From Methylopila capsulata (GTDB lineage Bacteria > Pseudomonadota > Alphaproteobacteria > Rhizobiales > Methylopilaceae), in NCBI RefSeq assembly GCF_016907975.1, contig NZ_JAFBCY010000003.1, positions 558,001-622,000 on the forward strand: DNA of 64,000 nucleotides, written 5' to 3'. The notes beneath the pieces are model-generated. The model saw only the letters and a program-made list of their open reading frames with translations. It ran no database searches and was not told where the DNA came from. Shown piece after piece: positions 52,716 through 61,201 of the stretch. The translations under genes were made by a program, and so were the position numbers. Numbering within the stretch: the stretch's first letter is position 1; the number at the start of each line of letters is the position of its first letter.

Positions 52716-54260
52716 TCAGGTCACGGCGCCGAGCGGCCAGGGGACGAACTCGTTGTCGCCGTAGTCGAAGGTCTCGCTCAAGGACGGCTCGCCGGAGGCC
52801 ACGGCGATGATCTTCTCGAAGATGCGTTCGCCCGCCGCTTCGATGGTGTCGGCGCCGGTGACGATCCCCCCGCAGTTCACGTCCATGTCCTCTTCCATGT
52901 GCTCGTACATGGCGTCGTTGGTCGCGATCTTGATGCAGGGCGCCGGCTTGAAGCCCGAGACCGAGCCGCGCCCGGTGGTGAAGCAGATGACATTGCAGCC
53001 GCCCGCGACCTGGCCCGTGACCGCCACTGGGTCGTAGCCCGGCGTGTCCATGAACACGAAGCCCGTGCGGTCGATCGGCTCGGCGTATTCGTAGACGGCT
53101 TCGAGCGGCATGGTGCCGCCCTTGGCGACCGCGCCGAGCGACTTCTCAAGAATGGTCGTCAGGCCGCCAGCCTTGTTGCCGTGCGAGGGGTTGTTGTTGA
53201 GCTCCGCGTCGTTCTTCGCGGTGTAGTCGCGCCACCACTCGATGCGGTCCATCAGCTTCTGGGCGACCGCGGGCGTCTGCGCCCGGCGCGTCAGCAGATG
53301 CTCGGCGCCGTAGATCTCGGGCGTTTCCGAGAGAACCGCCGTGCCGCCGTGCCGAACGATCAGGTCCGCGGCGTGGCCGAGCGCCGGGTTCGCCGAGATC
53401 CCGGAGTAGCCGTCCGAACCGCCGCACTGGAGCGCGAGCTTGAGCTTCGACAGCGGCTGCGGGGTGCGCTCGGCCGCGTTCACGGTGTCGAGCATGCCAC
53501 GGATCGCCTCCGAGGCCGCCTCGATCGACTTGCGCGTGCCACCCGTGCGCTGGATCGTCATGGTCTTGAGGAACGGCCCTTCCGCGAGGCCCGAACGCTC
53601 CAGCAGCATGTCGATCTGGTTGGTCTCGCAGCCGAGCCCGATCATCAGGATGCCGCCGAAGTTCGGGTTGCGGGCGTAGCCCGCGAGCGTCCGGATCAGG
53701 AAGCGGTAGCCCTCGGAGGCGGTGTTGATCGCGCAGCCGCCGCCGTGGGTCAGCGCGACGACGCCGTCGACGTTGGGATGAGCTGAAAGCCCGCCCTTGT
53801 TGTTGAAGTGGTCGGCGACCGCCTTGGCGACGGTCGCGGAGCAGTTCACGGAGCTCACGATCCCGATGTAGTTGCGGGTGCCGACGTCGCCGTTCGCGCG
53901 GCCGAAGCCCAGAAAGGTGCGCCGCTCGCCCTCCGGCAACAGCGGCGTCGGACGGGCGTCGGCGGCGAAGTGGTGCACCACCTCGCTGTCGTGCATCGCC
54001 ATATTGTGCAGATGCACATGATCGCCCGCCGCGATGTCGCGCGTCGCGTAGCCGATGGTCTGGCCGTACTTGATGACCTCCGCGCCGCTGGCGATGAACC
54101 CCACGGCGACCTTGTGGCCGCGCGGCACCTCGCCCGAGGCCACGACGCCGGCGACGCCGACGGGCGTTCCCGCCGCGACGCCGGAGCGGACCACGGCGAC
54201 GTTGTCAGCGGGATTCAGACGGATGGCCTGGGCCTGACGATCAAGGGTTTCCACCGGCAT
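52716..54260 (-). CDS. UxaA/GarD-family sugar-acid dehydratase
   Basis: A 514-residue protein from ATG 54260. An N-terminal SAF domain (about 1-100, with GHKVAVGFIASG and GDHVHLHN) is followed by the large catalytic domain, with GFGRANGDVGTRNYIGI, VALTHGGGCAI, LQCGGSDGYSGISANPALG and CNVICFTTGRGS. Relatives are altronate (UxaA) and galactarate (GarD) dehydratases. The divergent genes suggest its keto-deoxy product ends as 2-oxoglutarate, so the substrate may be galactarate or a pentonate. Exact specificity is not readable. Confidence 0.88.
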   Translation of the reverse strand: MPVETLDRQAQAIRLNPADNVAVVRSGVAAGTPVGVAGVVASGEVPRGHKVAVGFIASGAEVIKYGQTIGYATRDIAAGDHVHLHNMAMHDSEVVHHFAADARPTPLLPEGERRTFLGFGRANGDVGTRNYIGIVSSVNCSATVAKAVADHFNNKGGLSAHPNVDGVVALTHGGGCAINTASEGYRFLIRTLAGYARNPNFGGILMIGLGCETNQIDMLLERSGLAEGPFLKTMTIQRTGGTRKSIEAASEAIRGMLDTVNAAERTPQPLSKLKLALQCGGSDGYSGISANPALGHAADLIVRHGGTAVLSETPEIYGAEHLLTRRAQTPAVAQKLMDRIEWWRDYTAKNDAELNNNPSHGNKAGGLTTILEKSLGAVAKGGTMPLEAVYEYAEPIDRTGFVFMDTPGYDPVAVTGQVAGGCNVICFTTGRGSVSGFKPAPCIKIATNDAMYEHMEEDMDVNCGGIVTGADTIEAAGERIFEKIIAVASGEPSLSETFDYGDNEFVPWPLGAVT

Positions 54261-54324
54261 GTGCGCGCCTCCTCGGGACGATGCGCCGACCCTGGGTCGC
54301 GCCGGGTCGATCAATTTATTGGCT

Positions 54325-54336
54325 ATTGCGTGCAAT
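54325..54336. promoter_or_regulatory. candidate operator between the UxaA-type gene and the ABC importer
   Basis: A short perfect palindrome, ATTGCGTGCAAT (arms ATTGC/GCAAT), lies in the AT-richer centre of the 278-bp divergent region. TTGACT on the minus strand (54365-54360) could be the -35 for the UxaA-type gene. One of the two GntR regulators is a candidate binder; this is inference. Confidence 0.3.
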
Positions 54337-54538
54337 GTACGACCATGATAGGCGATGAAAGTCAACAGCGACGTCAGAGCGCTGATCATGAGGAAACCGG
54401 ACGGATCGATCATTTCGACCGTCTTCACGTTCTTTCGGCTCGTATTCGCGCCCCTCTGACACAAGACTACGTCGCCATGCGACTTGTCCTGAAGACGAAC
54501 CGTGGATTGACGACAGCCAGTCTGGAACGGATCAAGGA

Positions 54539-55222
54539 ATGGGCTACGAGTTCGACTTCAGTTTTCTGAGCGAGTACGCCCCCGACCTGTGGCGCGGGGT
54601 GTGGCTCACGCTCTGGATGACGGTCGTCTCGATCGTTCCCGGCTTCGTCATCGGAACCCTGTGCGCCATCGGCCGGATCTACGGCTCCACGCCGGTGCGG
54701 CGCGTGGCGACGGTCTACGTCGAGGCGATCCGCAACACCCCGCTCGTCATCCAGGTGTTCTGGCTGTTCTTCGGCCTCGCGGTGCTCGGCGCACGTCTCG
54801 ACGCCTTCACCGCCGCGATCATCGCGCTCTCGATCAACGTCGGCGCCTACACCGCCGAGATCATGCGGGCGGGCTTCGAGAGCATCCCGCGCGGCCAGCG
54901 CGAGGCCGCCTCCTGCCTCGCGCTCAGCGGCCCCCAGCGGGTGCTCTACGTCGAGCTGCCCCAGGCGGTGGAGCGGGTCTACCCCGCGCTCGTCAGCCAG
55001 TTCATCCTGATGATGCTCGCGACCTCGATCATGTCGCAGATCTCGGCCGAAGAACTGACTGGCGTCGCCTACCAGATCCAGTCCTTCACCTTCCGCGGCT
55101 TCGAGGCCTACCTCGTCACCGCCGTGATCTACCTCGCCCTCGTCACCACGCTTCGCCTCACCCTGCACGGGGTCGCGCTCGCCGCGTTCCCGCGGCGGCG
55201 GCGGCTTGGCACGCCGCTTTAG
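54539..55222 (+). CDS. ABC transporter permease, polar amino acid (HisMQ) type
   Basis: A 227-residue membrane protein of the HisM/GlnP family. VEAIRNTPLVIQVFWLFFG is the typical family block, and the EAA loop is QREAASCLALSGPQRVLYVELP. AAGGA precedes the ATG. It is the first gene of the importer, divergent from the UxaA-type gene. Though the family carries amino acids, members in sugar-acid loci may move acidic sugar derivatives; the ligand is unknown. Confidence 0.92.
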   Translation: MGYEFDFSFLSEYAPDLWRGVWLTLWMTVVSIVPGFVIGTLCAIGRIYGSTPVRRVATVYVEAIRNTPLVIQVFWLFFGLAVLGARLDAFTAAIIALSINVGAYTAEIMRAGFESIPRGQREAASCLALSGPQRVLYVELPQAVERVYPALVSQFILMMLATSIMSQISAEELTGVAYQIQSFTFRGFEAYLVTAVIYLALVTTLRLTLHGVALAAFPRRRRLGTPL

Positions 55223-55235
55223 AGGGATCGGCACG

Positions 55236-55880
55236 ATGCTCGGACTGACCATCGACCAACTGCTCTTCCTCGTCCGCGGCGCCGGCTGGACCCTGGTGCT
55301 GTCTCTGCTGGGTTTCGTCGGAGGCACGATCCTCGGGCTGCCGGTGGCGCTCGCCCGCTCGTCGAAGCTCAGAGCGCTACGGATGGTCGCGAGCGCCTAT
55401 GTCCAGCTGATCCAGGGCATTCCGCTGCCGGTGATCATGTTCGTGGTCTACTTCGGGCTGTCGATCGGCGGCTTCGAAGTGCCGGCGCTGGTCGCCGCCG
55501 GGCTCGCGATGACCGCCTACTCCAGCGCCTATCTCGGCGAGATCTGGAAGGGCTGCATCCAGTCGGTGCCGAAGACCCAGTGGGAGGCGGCGGAGTGCCT
55601 CGCCCTGACGGGCACGCAGCGCTTCGTCCACGTGATCCTGCCCCAGGCGCTCAAGATCGCGGTGCCCCCCACCGTCGGCTTCCTCGTCCAGATCGTCAAG
55701 AACACGTCGTATTCGGTCGTGATCGGTTTCTTCGACCTGACCTACTCGGCCAAGGTCCTGAACAACTCGACCTACAAGCCGTTCCTCGTCTTCTCGATCG
55801 CCGCCGCGCTCTACTTCGTCATCTGCTACCCGCTGTCGCTGCTCGCCGGTCGGTTCGAGCGCAAGCTGAAACGCGTCTGA
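55236..55880 (+). CDS. ABC transporter permease, polar amino acid (HisMQ) type
   Basis: A 214-residue membrane protein from ATG 55236, chosen because GAGGG lies about 9 bases upstream; the longer frame would overlap the previous gene. It has VQLIQGIPLPVIMFVVYFG and the EAA loop QWEAAECLALTGTQRFVHVILPQ. It pairs with the 54539 permease, and the next gene starts 13 bp after its stop. Confidence 0.92.
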   Translation: MLGLTIDQLLFLVRGAGWTLVLSLLGFVGGTILGLPVALARSSKLRALRMVASAYVQLIQGIPLPVIMFVVYFGLSIGGFEVPALVAAGLAMTAYSSAYLGEIWKGCIQSVPKTQWEAAECLALTGTQRFVHVILPQALKIAVPPTVGFLVQIVKNTSYSVVIGFFDLTYSAKVLNNSTYKPFLVFSIAAALYFVICYPLSLLAGRFERKLKRV

Positions 55881-55893
55881 GGAGACAACTTCC

Positions 55894-56622
55894 ATGGAGC
55901 CCATGGTCCGCTTCCAGGACGTCCACAAATCCTTCGGCGCGGTCGAGGTGCTGAAGGGGATCACGCTCGACGTCCCCCGCGGCGACGTCGTCGTGCTCGT
56001 CGGGCGCTCCGGCTCCGGCAAGAGCACCGCGCTCCGCTGCATCAACGGGCTCGAGACCGTGAACGGCGGCGAGCTGCACGTCTGCGGCGAGAAGCTCCAC
56101 GACGGCAAGACCGACCTGCGCAAGCTGCGCCAGGAGGTCGGGATCGTGTTCCAGAGCTACAACCTGTTCCCGCATCTCACCGTCGAGCAGAACGTCACGC
56201 TCGCCCCGCGCAAGGTGATGAAGGTCGGCGCGAAAGAGGCGAAGGAGCTCGCCGCCCATGTGCTGGCCCAGGTCGGCCTGTCGGAAAAGGCGCAGAGCTA
56301 TCCCGAACAGCTGTCCGGCGGCCAGCAGCAGCGCGTCGCGATCGCCCGCTCGCTCGCCATGAAGCCGAAGCTGATGCTGTTCGACGAGGTCACCTCGGCG
56401 CTCGATCCCGAACTCACCGGCGAGGTGCTGCGCGTGATCGAGCGGCTCGCCAAGGACGGCATGACCATGGTGCTGGTGACCCACGAGATGGGCTTCGCCC
56501 GCGGCGTCGCCGACCAGATCGTCTTCATGCACCACGGCAAGGTCTGGGAGCGCGGCGGCGCGGAGATGCTGCGCGCGCCCCAGACCGCCGAACTGCAGCA
56601 GTTCGTCGCCACCGACCTCTGA
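55894..56622 (+). CDS. ABC transporter ATPase, GlnQ/HisP type
   Basis: A 242-residue ATPase with Walker A GRSGSGKST, the signature LSGGQQQRVAIARSLA, Walker B LMLFDEVTSALDPE and VTHEMGFA, the classic amino-acid-importer switch region. One feature is odd: the usual Pro in the Walker B DEPTSALD is Val here (DEVTSALD), as in a subset of GlnQ-like proteins. It energises the two permeases encoded just upstream. Confidence 0.94.
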   Translation: MEPMVRFQDVHKSFGAVEVLKGITLDVPRGDVVVLVGRSGSGKSTALRCINGLETVNGGELHVCGEKLHDGKTDLRKLRQEVGIVFQSYNLFPHLTVEQNVTLAPRKVMKVGAKEAKELAAHVLAQVGLSEKAQSYPEQLSGGQQQRVAIARSLAMKPKLMLFDEVTSALDPELTGEVLRVIERLAKDGMTMVLVTHEMGFARGVADQIVFMHHGKVWERGGAEMLRAPQTAELQQFVATDL

Positions 56623-56702
56623 CGTCTCGCGACGTCTTTGACGCGTCGCGCCTTCATTCAATCGGCCGCGGTAAGACGGCCCACCCTCGAGAGGAACCAC
56701 CC

Positions 56703-57509
56703 ATGACCTTCGCCACCGTCTCTCGCCGCTCCGCGCTCGCGCTGGCGCTCGGCCTCGCGGCGTTCGCCGCCCCCGCCCACGCCGGCACGCTCGAGACCAT
56801 CAAGGAGCGCGGCGCGCTCCTGGTCGCGATCGATGTGAGCCACCCGCCCTACGGCATGCTCGACTCCTCCGCCAAGGAGACCGGCTCCGACGTCGAGACC
56901 GCGAAGCTGCTCGCCGACGACCTCGGCGTGAAGCTGCAGGTCGTCCAGGTGTCCGGCGCCAACCGCGTGCCCTTCCTGCTCTCCGGCAAGGCGGACGTCG
57001 TGATCGCCTCGTTCTCGATCACCGAGGAGCGGAAGAAGGTCGTGGCCTATTCGAAGCCCTACGGCGTCGTGCCCGTCGTCGTCTCCGCGCCGAAGGACGC
57101 GACGATCGCAAAGCCCGAGGACCTCGACGGCAAGACCATCGCGGTCGCCCGCGGCACCACCGCCGACATCGAACTGACCAAGGTGACGAAGGCCTCGGCC
57201 CCCGGCGCCCGCGTCGTCCGCTACGAGGACGAGGCCACGGCCAACGCGGCGGTCGCCACCGGCCAGCAGGACATCCTGGCGGCGGCGCTCTCGACCGCGA
57301 ACGCCGTGCGCGACGCCAACCCGGGCAAGAACCTCGAGGTGAAGCTGACCATGGCCGCCTACCCGATGGCGATCGGCCTGCGCAAGAACGACGAGGCGTT
57401 CCAGGCCAAGCTCGACGAGTGGGTGTCGGCGAACCTCAAGAACGGCAAGCTTAACGGCATCTACCAGAAGTACTTCGGCATGGCGCTGCCGGCCGAGTTC
57501 ACCAACTGA
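56703..57509 (+). CDS. ABC transporter substrate-binding protein, family 3
   Basis: A 268-residue periplasmic protein with a signal peptide (SRRSALALALGLAAF, cleavage near AHAG). The family 3 core shows in LLVAIDVSHPPYGMLDSSA, GKADVVIASFSITEERKKVV and LDGKTIAVARGTTADI. It should deliver an amino-acid-like or acidic ligand to the importer. It is 80 bp after the ATPase gene and is followed by a long palindromic repeat. Confidence 0.92.
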   Translation: MTFATVSRRSALALALGLAAFAAPAHAGTLETIKERGALLVAIDVSHPPYGMLDSSAKETGSDVETAKLLADDLGVKLQVVQVSGANRVPFLLSGKADVVIASFSITEERKKVVAYSKPYGVVPVVVSAPKDATIAKPEDLDGKTIAVARGTTADIELTKVTKASAPGARVVRYEDEATANAAVATGQQDILAAALSTANAVRDANPGKNLEVKLTMAAYPMAIGLRKNDEAFQAKLDEWVSANLKNGKLNGIYQKYFGMALPAEFTN

Positions 57510-57531
57510 TTTCATGACGCCCTGAACCCCG

Positions 57532-57630
57532 CGTCATTCCGGGCGAAGTCCCGGACTCCATCAGCCCGCCGGCGAAGACCGATCTCGACCGGCGGGCTGA
57601 TGGGCCCCGGGACAAGCCCGGGGCGACCAT
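57532..57630. repeat. palindromic intergenic repeat with a 14-bp hairpin
   Basis: Begins CGTCATTCCGGGCG and ends CCGGGACAAGCCCGGGG. Inside, CATCAGCCCGCCGG and CCGGCGGGCTGATG form a perfect 14-bp stem with a 16-base loop. It ends the importer transcript or attenuates read-through into the dehydratase gene. Confidence 0.65.
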
Positions 57631-57756
57631 GGAGAGCGGATGACCGCGGGCTCACTGCGCGGCGGCTCCAGCGCAGGGTTATCGCCGGCCGGGGGCGGCC
57701 GTCCCTGCAATCACACGTCCGGCTTCCCCTCTCCGGCGCATTCCGCTATCTCACCC

Positions 57757-57772
57757 TCGAACAAATGTTCGA
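57757..57772. promoter_or_regulatory. operator-like palindrome before the keto-deoxy-sugar-acid dehydratase gene
   Basis: TCGAACAAATGTTCGA has 7-bp arms TCGAACA/TGTTCGA around two bases and lies 16 bases before the ATG. Its minus-strand reading contains CGAACATTTG, which also occurs at 61121-61130 upstream of the GntR gene at 60403, so that regulator may bind both. Confidence 0.5.
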
Positions 57773-57788
57773 TTGAGGATCATTTGAT

Positions 57789-58712
57789 ATGGCCAGCTCC
57801 GCTCCCTATCGCGGCGTGTTCCCCGTCGCCCCGACCGTGTTCGACGCCGACGGGCGGCTCGATCTCGACGGCCAGCGCCGCGCGGTCGACTGCATGATCG
57901 ACGCAGGGTCGGACGGCCTCTGCATCCTCGCCAACTTCTCCGAGCAGTTTGTGCTGACCGACGCTGAGCGCGACCAGGTGCTGGACTGCGTGCTCGAGCA
58001 CGTCGCCGGCCGCGTGCCGGTGATCGTCACCACGACGCATTTCGGCTCCCACGTCTGCGCCGAGCGCTCGAAGCGCGCGCAGGACGCGGGCGCCGCGATG
58101 GTCATGGTGATGCCGCCCTACCACGGCGCCACCTTCCGGGTGCCGGAGCCGCAGATCTACGCCTTCTTCAAGACCGTCTCGGACGCGATCGACATCCCGA
58201 TCATGGTGCAGGACGCGCCGGTGGCCGGCACGCCGCTTTCTGTGCCGTTCCTCGCGAAGATGGCGAAGGAGATCGAGCACCTCTCCTATTTCAAGATCGA
58301 AGTCCCCTTCGCCGCCGCGAAGCTCCGCGCGCTGATCGAAGAGGGCGGCGACGCCATCGTCGGCCCGTGGGACGGCGAGGAGGCGATCACCCTGATGGCC
58401 GACCTCGACGCCGGCGCGACTGGGGCGATGACCGGCGGCGCCTACGCCGACGGCATCCGCCAAATCATCGACCCCTATGTCGCCGGCGACCGCGAGGCGG
58501 CCGCGACGGCCTACGAACGCTGGCTGCCGCTGATCAACTACGAGAACCGCCAGTGCGGGCTCGCCGCCTGCAAAGCGCTCATGAAGGAGGGCGGCGTCAT
58601 CAGGCACGAGACCTTGCGCGCGCCGCTTCCGCCGTTACATCCCGCCACGCGGGCCGGCCTGATCGAGATCGCGAGGCGCCTCGACCCGGTGGTGCTGCGC
58701 TGGGGCAAGTGA
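57789..58712 (+). CDS. DHDPS-family 2-keto-3-deoxy-sugar-acid dehydratase (L-KDA dehydratase-like)
   Basis: A 307-residue TIM-barrel protein. [20 protein letters not shown] at the start, [38 protein letters not shown] and [18 protein letters not shown] (Schiff-base Lys) follow the pattern of Azospirillum L-2-keto-3-deoxyarabonate dehydratase, which makes 2-oxoglutarate semialdehyde. A role as 5-keto-4-deoxyglucarate dehydratase/decarboxylase is possible if the UxaA-type enzyme uses galactarate. The next gene encodes the matching dehydrogenase. GAGGA lies about 9 bases before the ATG. Confidence 0.82.
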   Translation: MASSAPYRGVFPVAPTVFDADGRLDLDGQRRAVDCMIDAGSDGLCILANFSEQFVLTDAERDQVLDCVLEHVAGRVPVIVTTTHFGSHVCAERSKRAQDAGAAMVMVMPPYHGATFRVPEPQIYAFFKTVSDAIDIPIMVQDAPVAGTPLSVPFLAKMAKEIEHLSYFKIEVPFAAAKLRALIEEGGDAIVGPWDGEEAITLMADLDAGATGAMTGGAYADGIRQIIDPYVAGDREAAATAYERWLPLINYENRQCGLAACKALMKEGGVIRHETLRAPLPPLHPATRAGLIEIARRLDPVVLRWGK

Positions 58713-58764
58713 CGCCGGTCTCCTGAACGATCGCGCGCTCCCGAAACGTCCGAAGGAAAACCAC

Positions 58765-60342
58765 ATGTCCATCACCGGCGAGAACCTGATCGGCGCGAGC
58801 GCCGTCCGCGGAACAGGCGAGAGCTTCCAGGCGATCGAGGCCGCGACCGGCGAGCCGATCGCGCCGGCGTTCGGCGGGGCCTCGCTGGAGGATCTCGACC
58901 GGGCGCTGACGCTCGCGAGCGAGGCGTTCGGGACCTACTCCGAGACGGATCTCGAGACGCGCGCGAAATTCCTCGAGACCATCGCCGACGAGATCCTCGC
59001 GATCGGCGACGAGCTGGTCGAGCGCGCCATGGCGGAGAGCGGCCTGCCGCGCCCGCGGCTCGAAGGCGAGCGCGGCCGCACCGTCGGCCAGCTCAAGATG
59101 TTCGCCGGCGTCGTGCGCGACGGCGCGTTCCTCGACCTCCGGATCGACCCCGCCCTGCCCGAGCGCAAGCCGATGCCCCGGCCGGACCTGCGCCTGCGCA
59201 ACATCCCCGTAGGCCCCGTCGCGGTGTTCGGCGCGTCGAACTTCCCGCTCGCCTTCTCGGTCGCCGGCGGCGACACCGCCTCGGCGCTCGCCGCGGGCTG
59301 CCCCGTGGTGGTGAAGGCGCATCCCGCGCATCCCGGCACGTCGGAGCTGGTCGGCCGCGCGGTGCAGAAGGCGGTCGCAGCCTGCGGGCTGCCGGAGGGC
59401 GTGTTCTCGCTGCTGTTCGACGCCGGCCGGATCATCGGCCAGGCGCTCGTCGCCGACGCACGCGTCGCGGCGGTGGGCTTCACCGGCTCCCGCGCCGGCG
59501 GTCTCGCGCTGATGAAGATCGCCTCGACGCGCGACGTGCCGATCCCGGTCTACGCCGAGATGAGCAGCATCAACCCGGTCGTGCTGTTCCCCGGCGCGCT
59601 CGCCGCCCGCGGCGACGCGATCGCCAAGGCCTTCGCCGGATCGGTCACGCTTGGCGCCGGCCAGTTCTGCACCAATCCCGGGCTGATCCTGGGACTTGAG
59701 GGCGACGCGCTCGACGGTTTCGTCGCAGCAGCGGGCGCGGCGCTGTCGGAGACGCCGGCCTCCACCATGCTGACGCCCGGAATCCATGCGGCCTACGAGA
59801 AGGGCGTGGCGAAGCTCGCCGGCCATGCGGCGGTGAAGGAGATCGCGCGCGGCAAACCCGGCGCCCCGACGGCGGGACAGGCCGGCCTCTACGAGGTCGA
59901 CGCCGAGACCTTCCTGGCCGACCCGGCGCTGCAGGAGGAGATCTTCGGCGCGACCGGTCTCGTGGTGCGCTGCGCAGACCTCGATCAGCTCAGCCGCGTG
60001 CTTGCGAGCCTCGAAGGCCAGCTCACGGCTGCGATCCACATCGACGAGACGGACCACGACGCCGCCCGTTCGCTGCTGCCGCTGCTGGAGCGCAAGGTCG
60101 GCCGCATCCTGGTCAACGGCTTCGGCACGGGCGTCGAGGTGGCGCACGCCATGGTGCATGGCGGGCCCTTCCCCGCGACCTCCGACGGCCGCACGACCTC
60201 GGTCGGCAGCCTCGCCATCAACCGCTTCCTGCGGCCGGTGAGCTACCAGGACCTGCCCGACGATCTGCTGCCGGCTCCGCTGAAGAGCGACAACCCGCTC
60301 GGCGCGCCGCGCCGCGTCGACGGCGGCGCCCCGGCGCGCTGA
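58765..60342 (+). CDS. 2,5-dioxovalerate (2-oxoglutarate semialdehyde) dehydrogenase
   Basis: A 525-residue aldehyde dehydrogenase. The family-specific block [20 protein letters not shown] precedes [20 protein letters not shown]. The catalytic Cys is in [11 protein letters not shown] and the general-base Glu in [11 protein letters not shown]. It oxidises 2-oxoglutarate semialdehyde with NADP+ to 2-oxoglutarate, the last step of pentose Weimberg-type, glucarate/galactarate and hydroxyproline routes. Its place 52 bp after the DHDPS-family dehydratase gene supports the sugar-acid role. It converges on the GntR gene. Confidence 0.92.
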   Translation: MSITGENLIGASAVRGTGESFQAIEAATGEPIAPAFGGASLEDLDRALTLASEAFGTYSETDLETRAKFLETIADEILAIGDELVERAMAESGLPRPRLEGERGRTVGQLKMFAGVVRDGAFLDLRIDPALPERKPMPRPDLRLRNIPVGPVAVFGASNFPLAFSVAGGDTASALAAGCPVVVKAHPAHPGTSELVGRAVQKAVAACGLPEGVFSLLFDAGRIIGQALVADARVAAVGFTGSRAGGLALMKIASTRDVPIPVYAEMSSINPVVLFPGALAARGDAIAKAFAGSVTLGAGQFCTNPGLILGLEGDALDGFVAAAGAALSETPASTMLTPGIHAAYEKGVAKLAGHAAVKEIARGKPGAPTAGQAGLYEVDAETFLADPALQEEIFGATGLVVRCADLDQLSRVLASLEGQLTAAIHIDETDHDAARSLLPLLERKVGRILVNGFGTGVEVAHAMVHGGPFPATSDGRTTSVGSLAINRFLRPVSYQDLPDDLLPAPLKSDNPLGAPRRVDGGAPAR

Positions 60343-60367
60343 CCGCCGACGACGAGACCGACGCGAC

Positions 60368-60398
60368 CGTTCGCCCGCCGTCCACCGGCGGGCGAACG
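60368..60398. terminator. perfect 13-bp hairpin between convergent genes
   Basis: CGTTCGCCCGCCG, loop TCCAC, CGGCGGGCGAACG. It lies between the dehydrogenase stop (60342) and the GntR stop (60403) and could terminate both. Confidence 0.6.
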
Positions 60399-60402
60399 CG
60401 CG

Positions 60403-61089
60403 TCAGGGCTCGAACAGCTCCGCATGGGCCGCCGCCAGCCGCGGCATCGACTCGAGGATGAGCGTGAGGTGCGCGCGCATCGCGCTCTCCGCCGCGTCCG
60501 GATCGGCCGCGATGACCGCCTCGGCGATCGCCGTATGGTGCGCCGCCACGATCGCCATCGGGACGGCCTCGGCCATGTCGATGAAGCGGACGCGGTCCAT
60601 CTGGGCCTTGACGTCCTCCAGGACGTCCCAGGCCGCGGTGCGGCCGGCGATGTCCGCCAGCAGGCGGTGAAAATCCTCGTCCAACGCGAACAGGGCCGCG
60701 CCGTCGCCCGCCGCGACCGCGGAACCCTGCCGTTTCAGGCTCGCCTTGAGCAGGGCGCGCGCCTCCCGGTCGACGCGTTGGGCCGCCTCCCTCACCACGG
60801 CGCATTCGATCGCCTCGCGCACGAAGCGCGCGTTCTCTACGGCCATGCGCGAGATCTTCACCACCAGCGTTCCGCGCTGCGGACGGATTCTCAGCAGCCC
60901 TGCGTCCCCGAGCCGGATGAAGGCTTCCCGAACCGGCGACCGGCTCACGCCGTATCGGGTCGCGATCTCCTGCTCCGAAATCATCTCGCCCGGCCGCAGC
61001 CGCATGGTCACGATCGCGCTGCGCAGCGCGCGGGTGAGCTGCCGGGTCACGGGCACGGCGTCGTCGAAGGCGAAGCCCAGAGCGTTCAT
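60403..61089 (-). CDS. GntR/FadR-family (FCD) transcriptional regulator
   Basis: A 228-residue protein from ATG 61089, chosen because the longer frame begins beyond the probable operator. The winged helix (about 15-80) has ISEQEIATRYGVSRSPVREAF. The FCD domain (about 90-220) keeps the metal-site pattern: Asp and His in DEDFHRLL, His in AAHHTAIAEA and His in MRAHLTLI. It is divergent from the mannitol-dehydrogenase-type gene and convergent with the dehydrogenase gene, so it probably responds to a sugar acid and controls one or both units. Confidence 0.9.
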   Translation of the reverse strand: MNALGFAFDDAVPVTRQLTRALRSAIVTMRLRPGEMISEQEIATRYGVSRSPVREAFIRLGDAGLLRIRPQRGTLVVKISRMAVENARFVREAIECAVVREAAQRVDREARALLKASLKRQGSAVAAGDGAALFALDEDFHRLLADIAGRTAAWDVLEDVKAQMDRVRFIDMAEAVPMAIVAAHHTAIAEAVIAADPDAAESAMRAHLTLILESMPRLAAAHAELFEP

Positions 61090-61110
61090 CACAGGGCCTG
61101 GGATAGATAA

Positions 61111-61130
61111 GTTCGAGAGGCGAACATTTG
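61111..61130. promoter_or_regulatory. candidate GntR operator in the divergent region
   Basis: GTTCGAGAGGCGAAC (5-bp arms GTTCG/CGAAC) followed by ATTTG, 22 bases upstream of the GntR start. The segment CGAACATTTG repeats the minus-strand sequence of the palindrome at 57757. TTGATA and TACCATACTAG (61150-61169) further right may belong to the promoter of the 61202 gene. Confidence 0.4.
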
Positions 61131-61201
61131 CATCCGGTGGTGGTTGCCGTTGATAAACTACCATACTAGCATAGCGAAAAGCTCTCTCTGGGAGGAGCGT
61201 C

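Noticed and set aside
57789-58712. DHDPS-family gene considered as dapA or a hydroxyproline-pathway deaminase
   Set aside because: The [11 protein letters not shown] and [14 protein letters not shown] blocks fit keto-deoxy-sugar-acid dehydratases, and no hydroxyproline epimerase or oxidase genes are adjacent.
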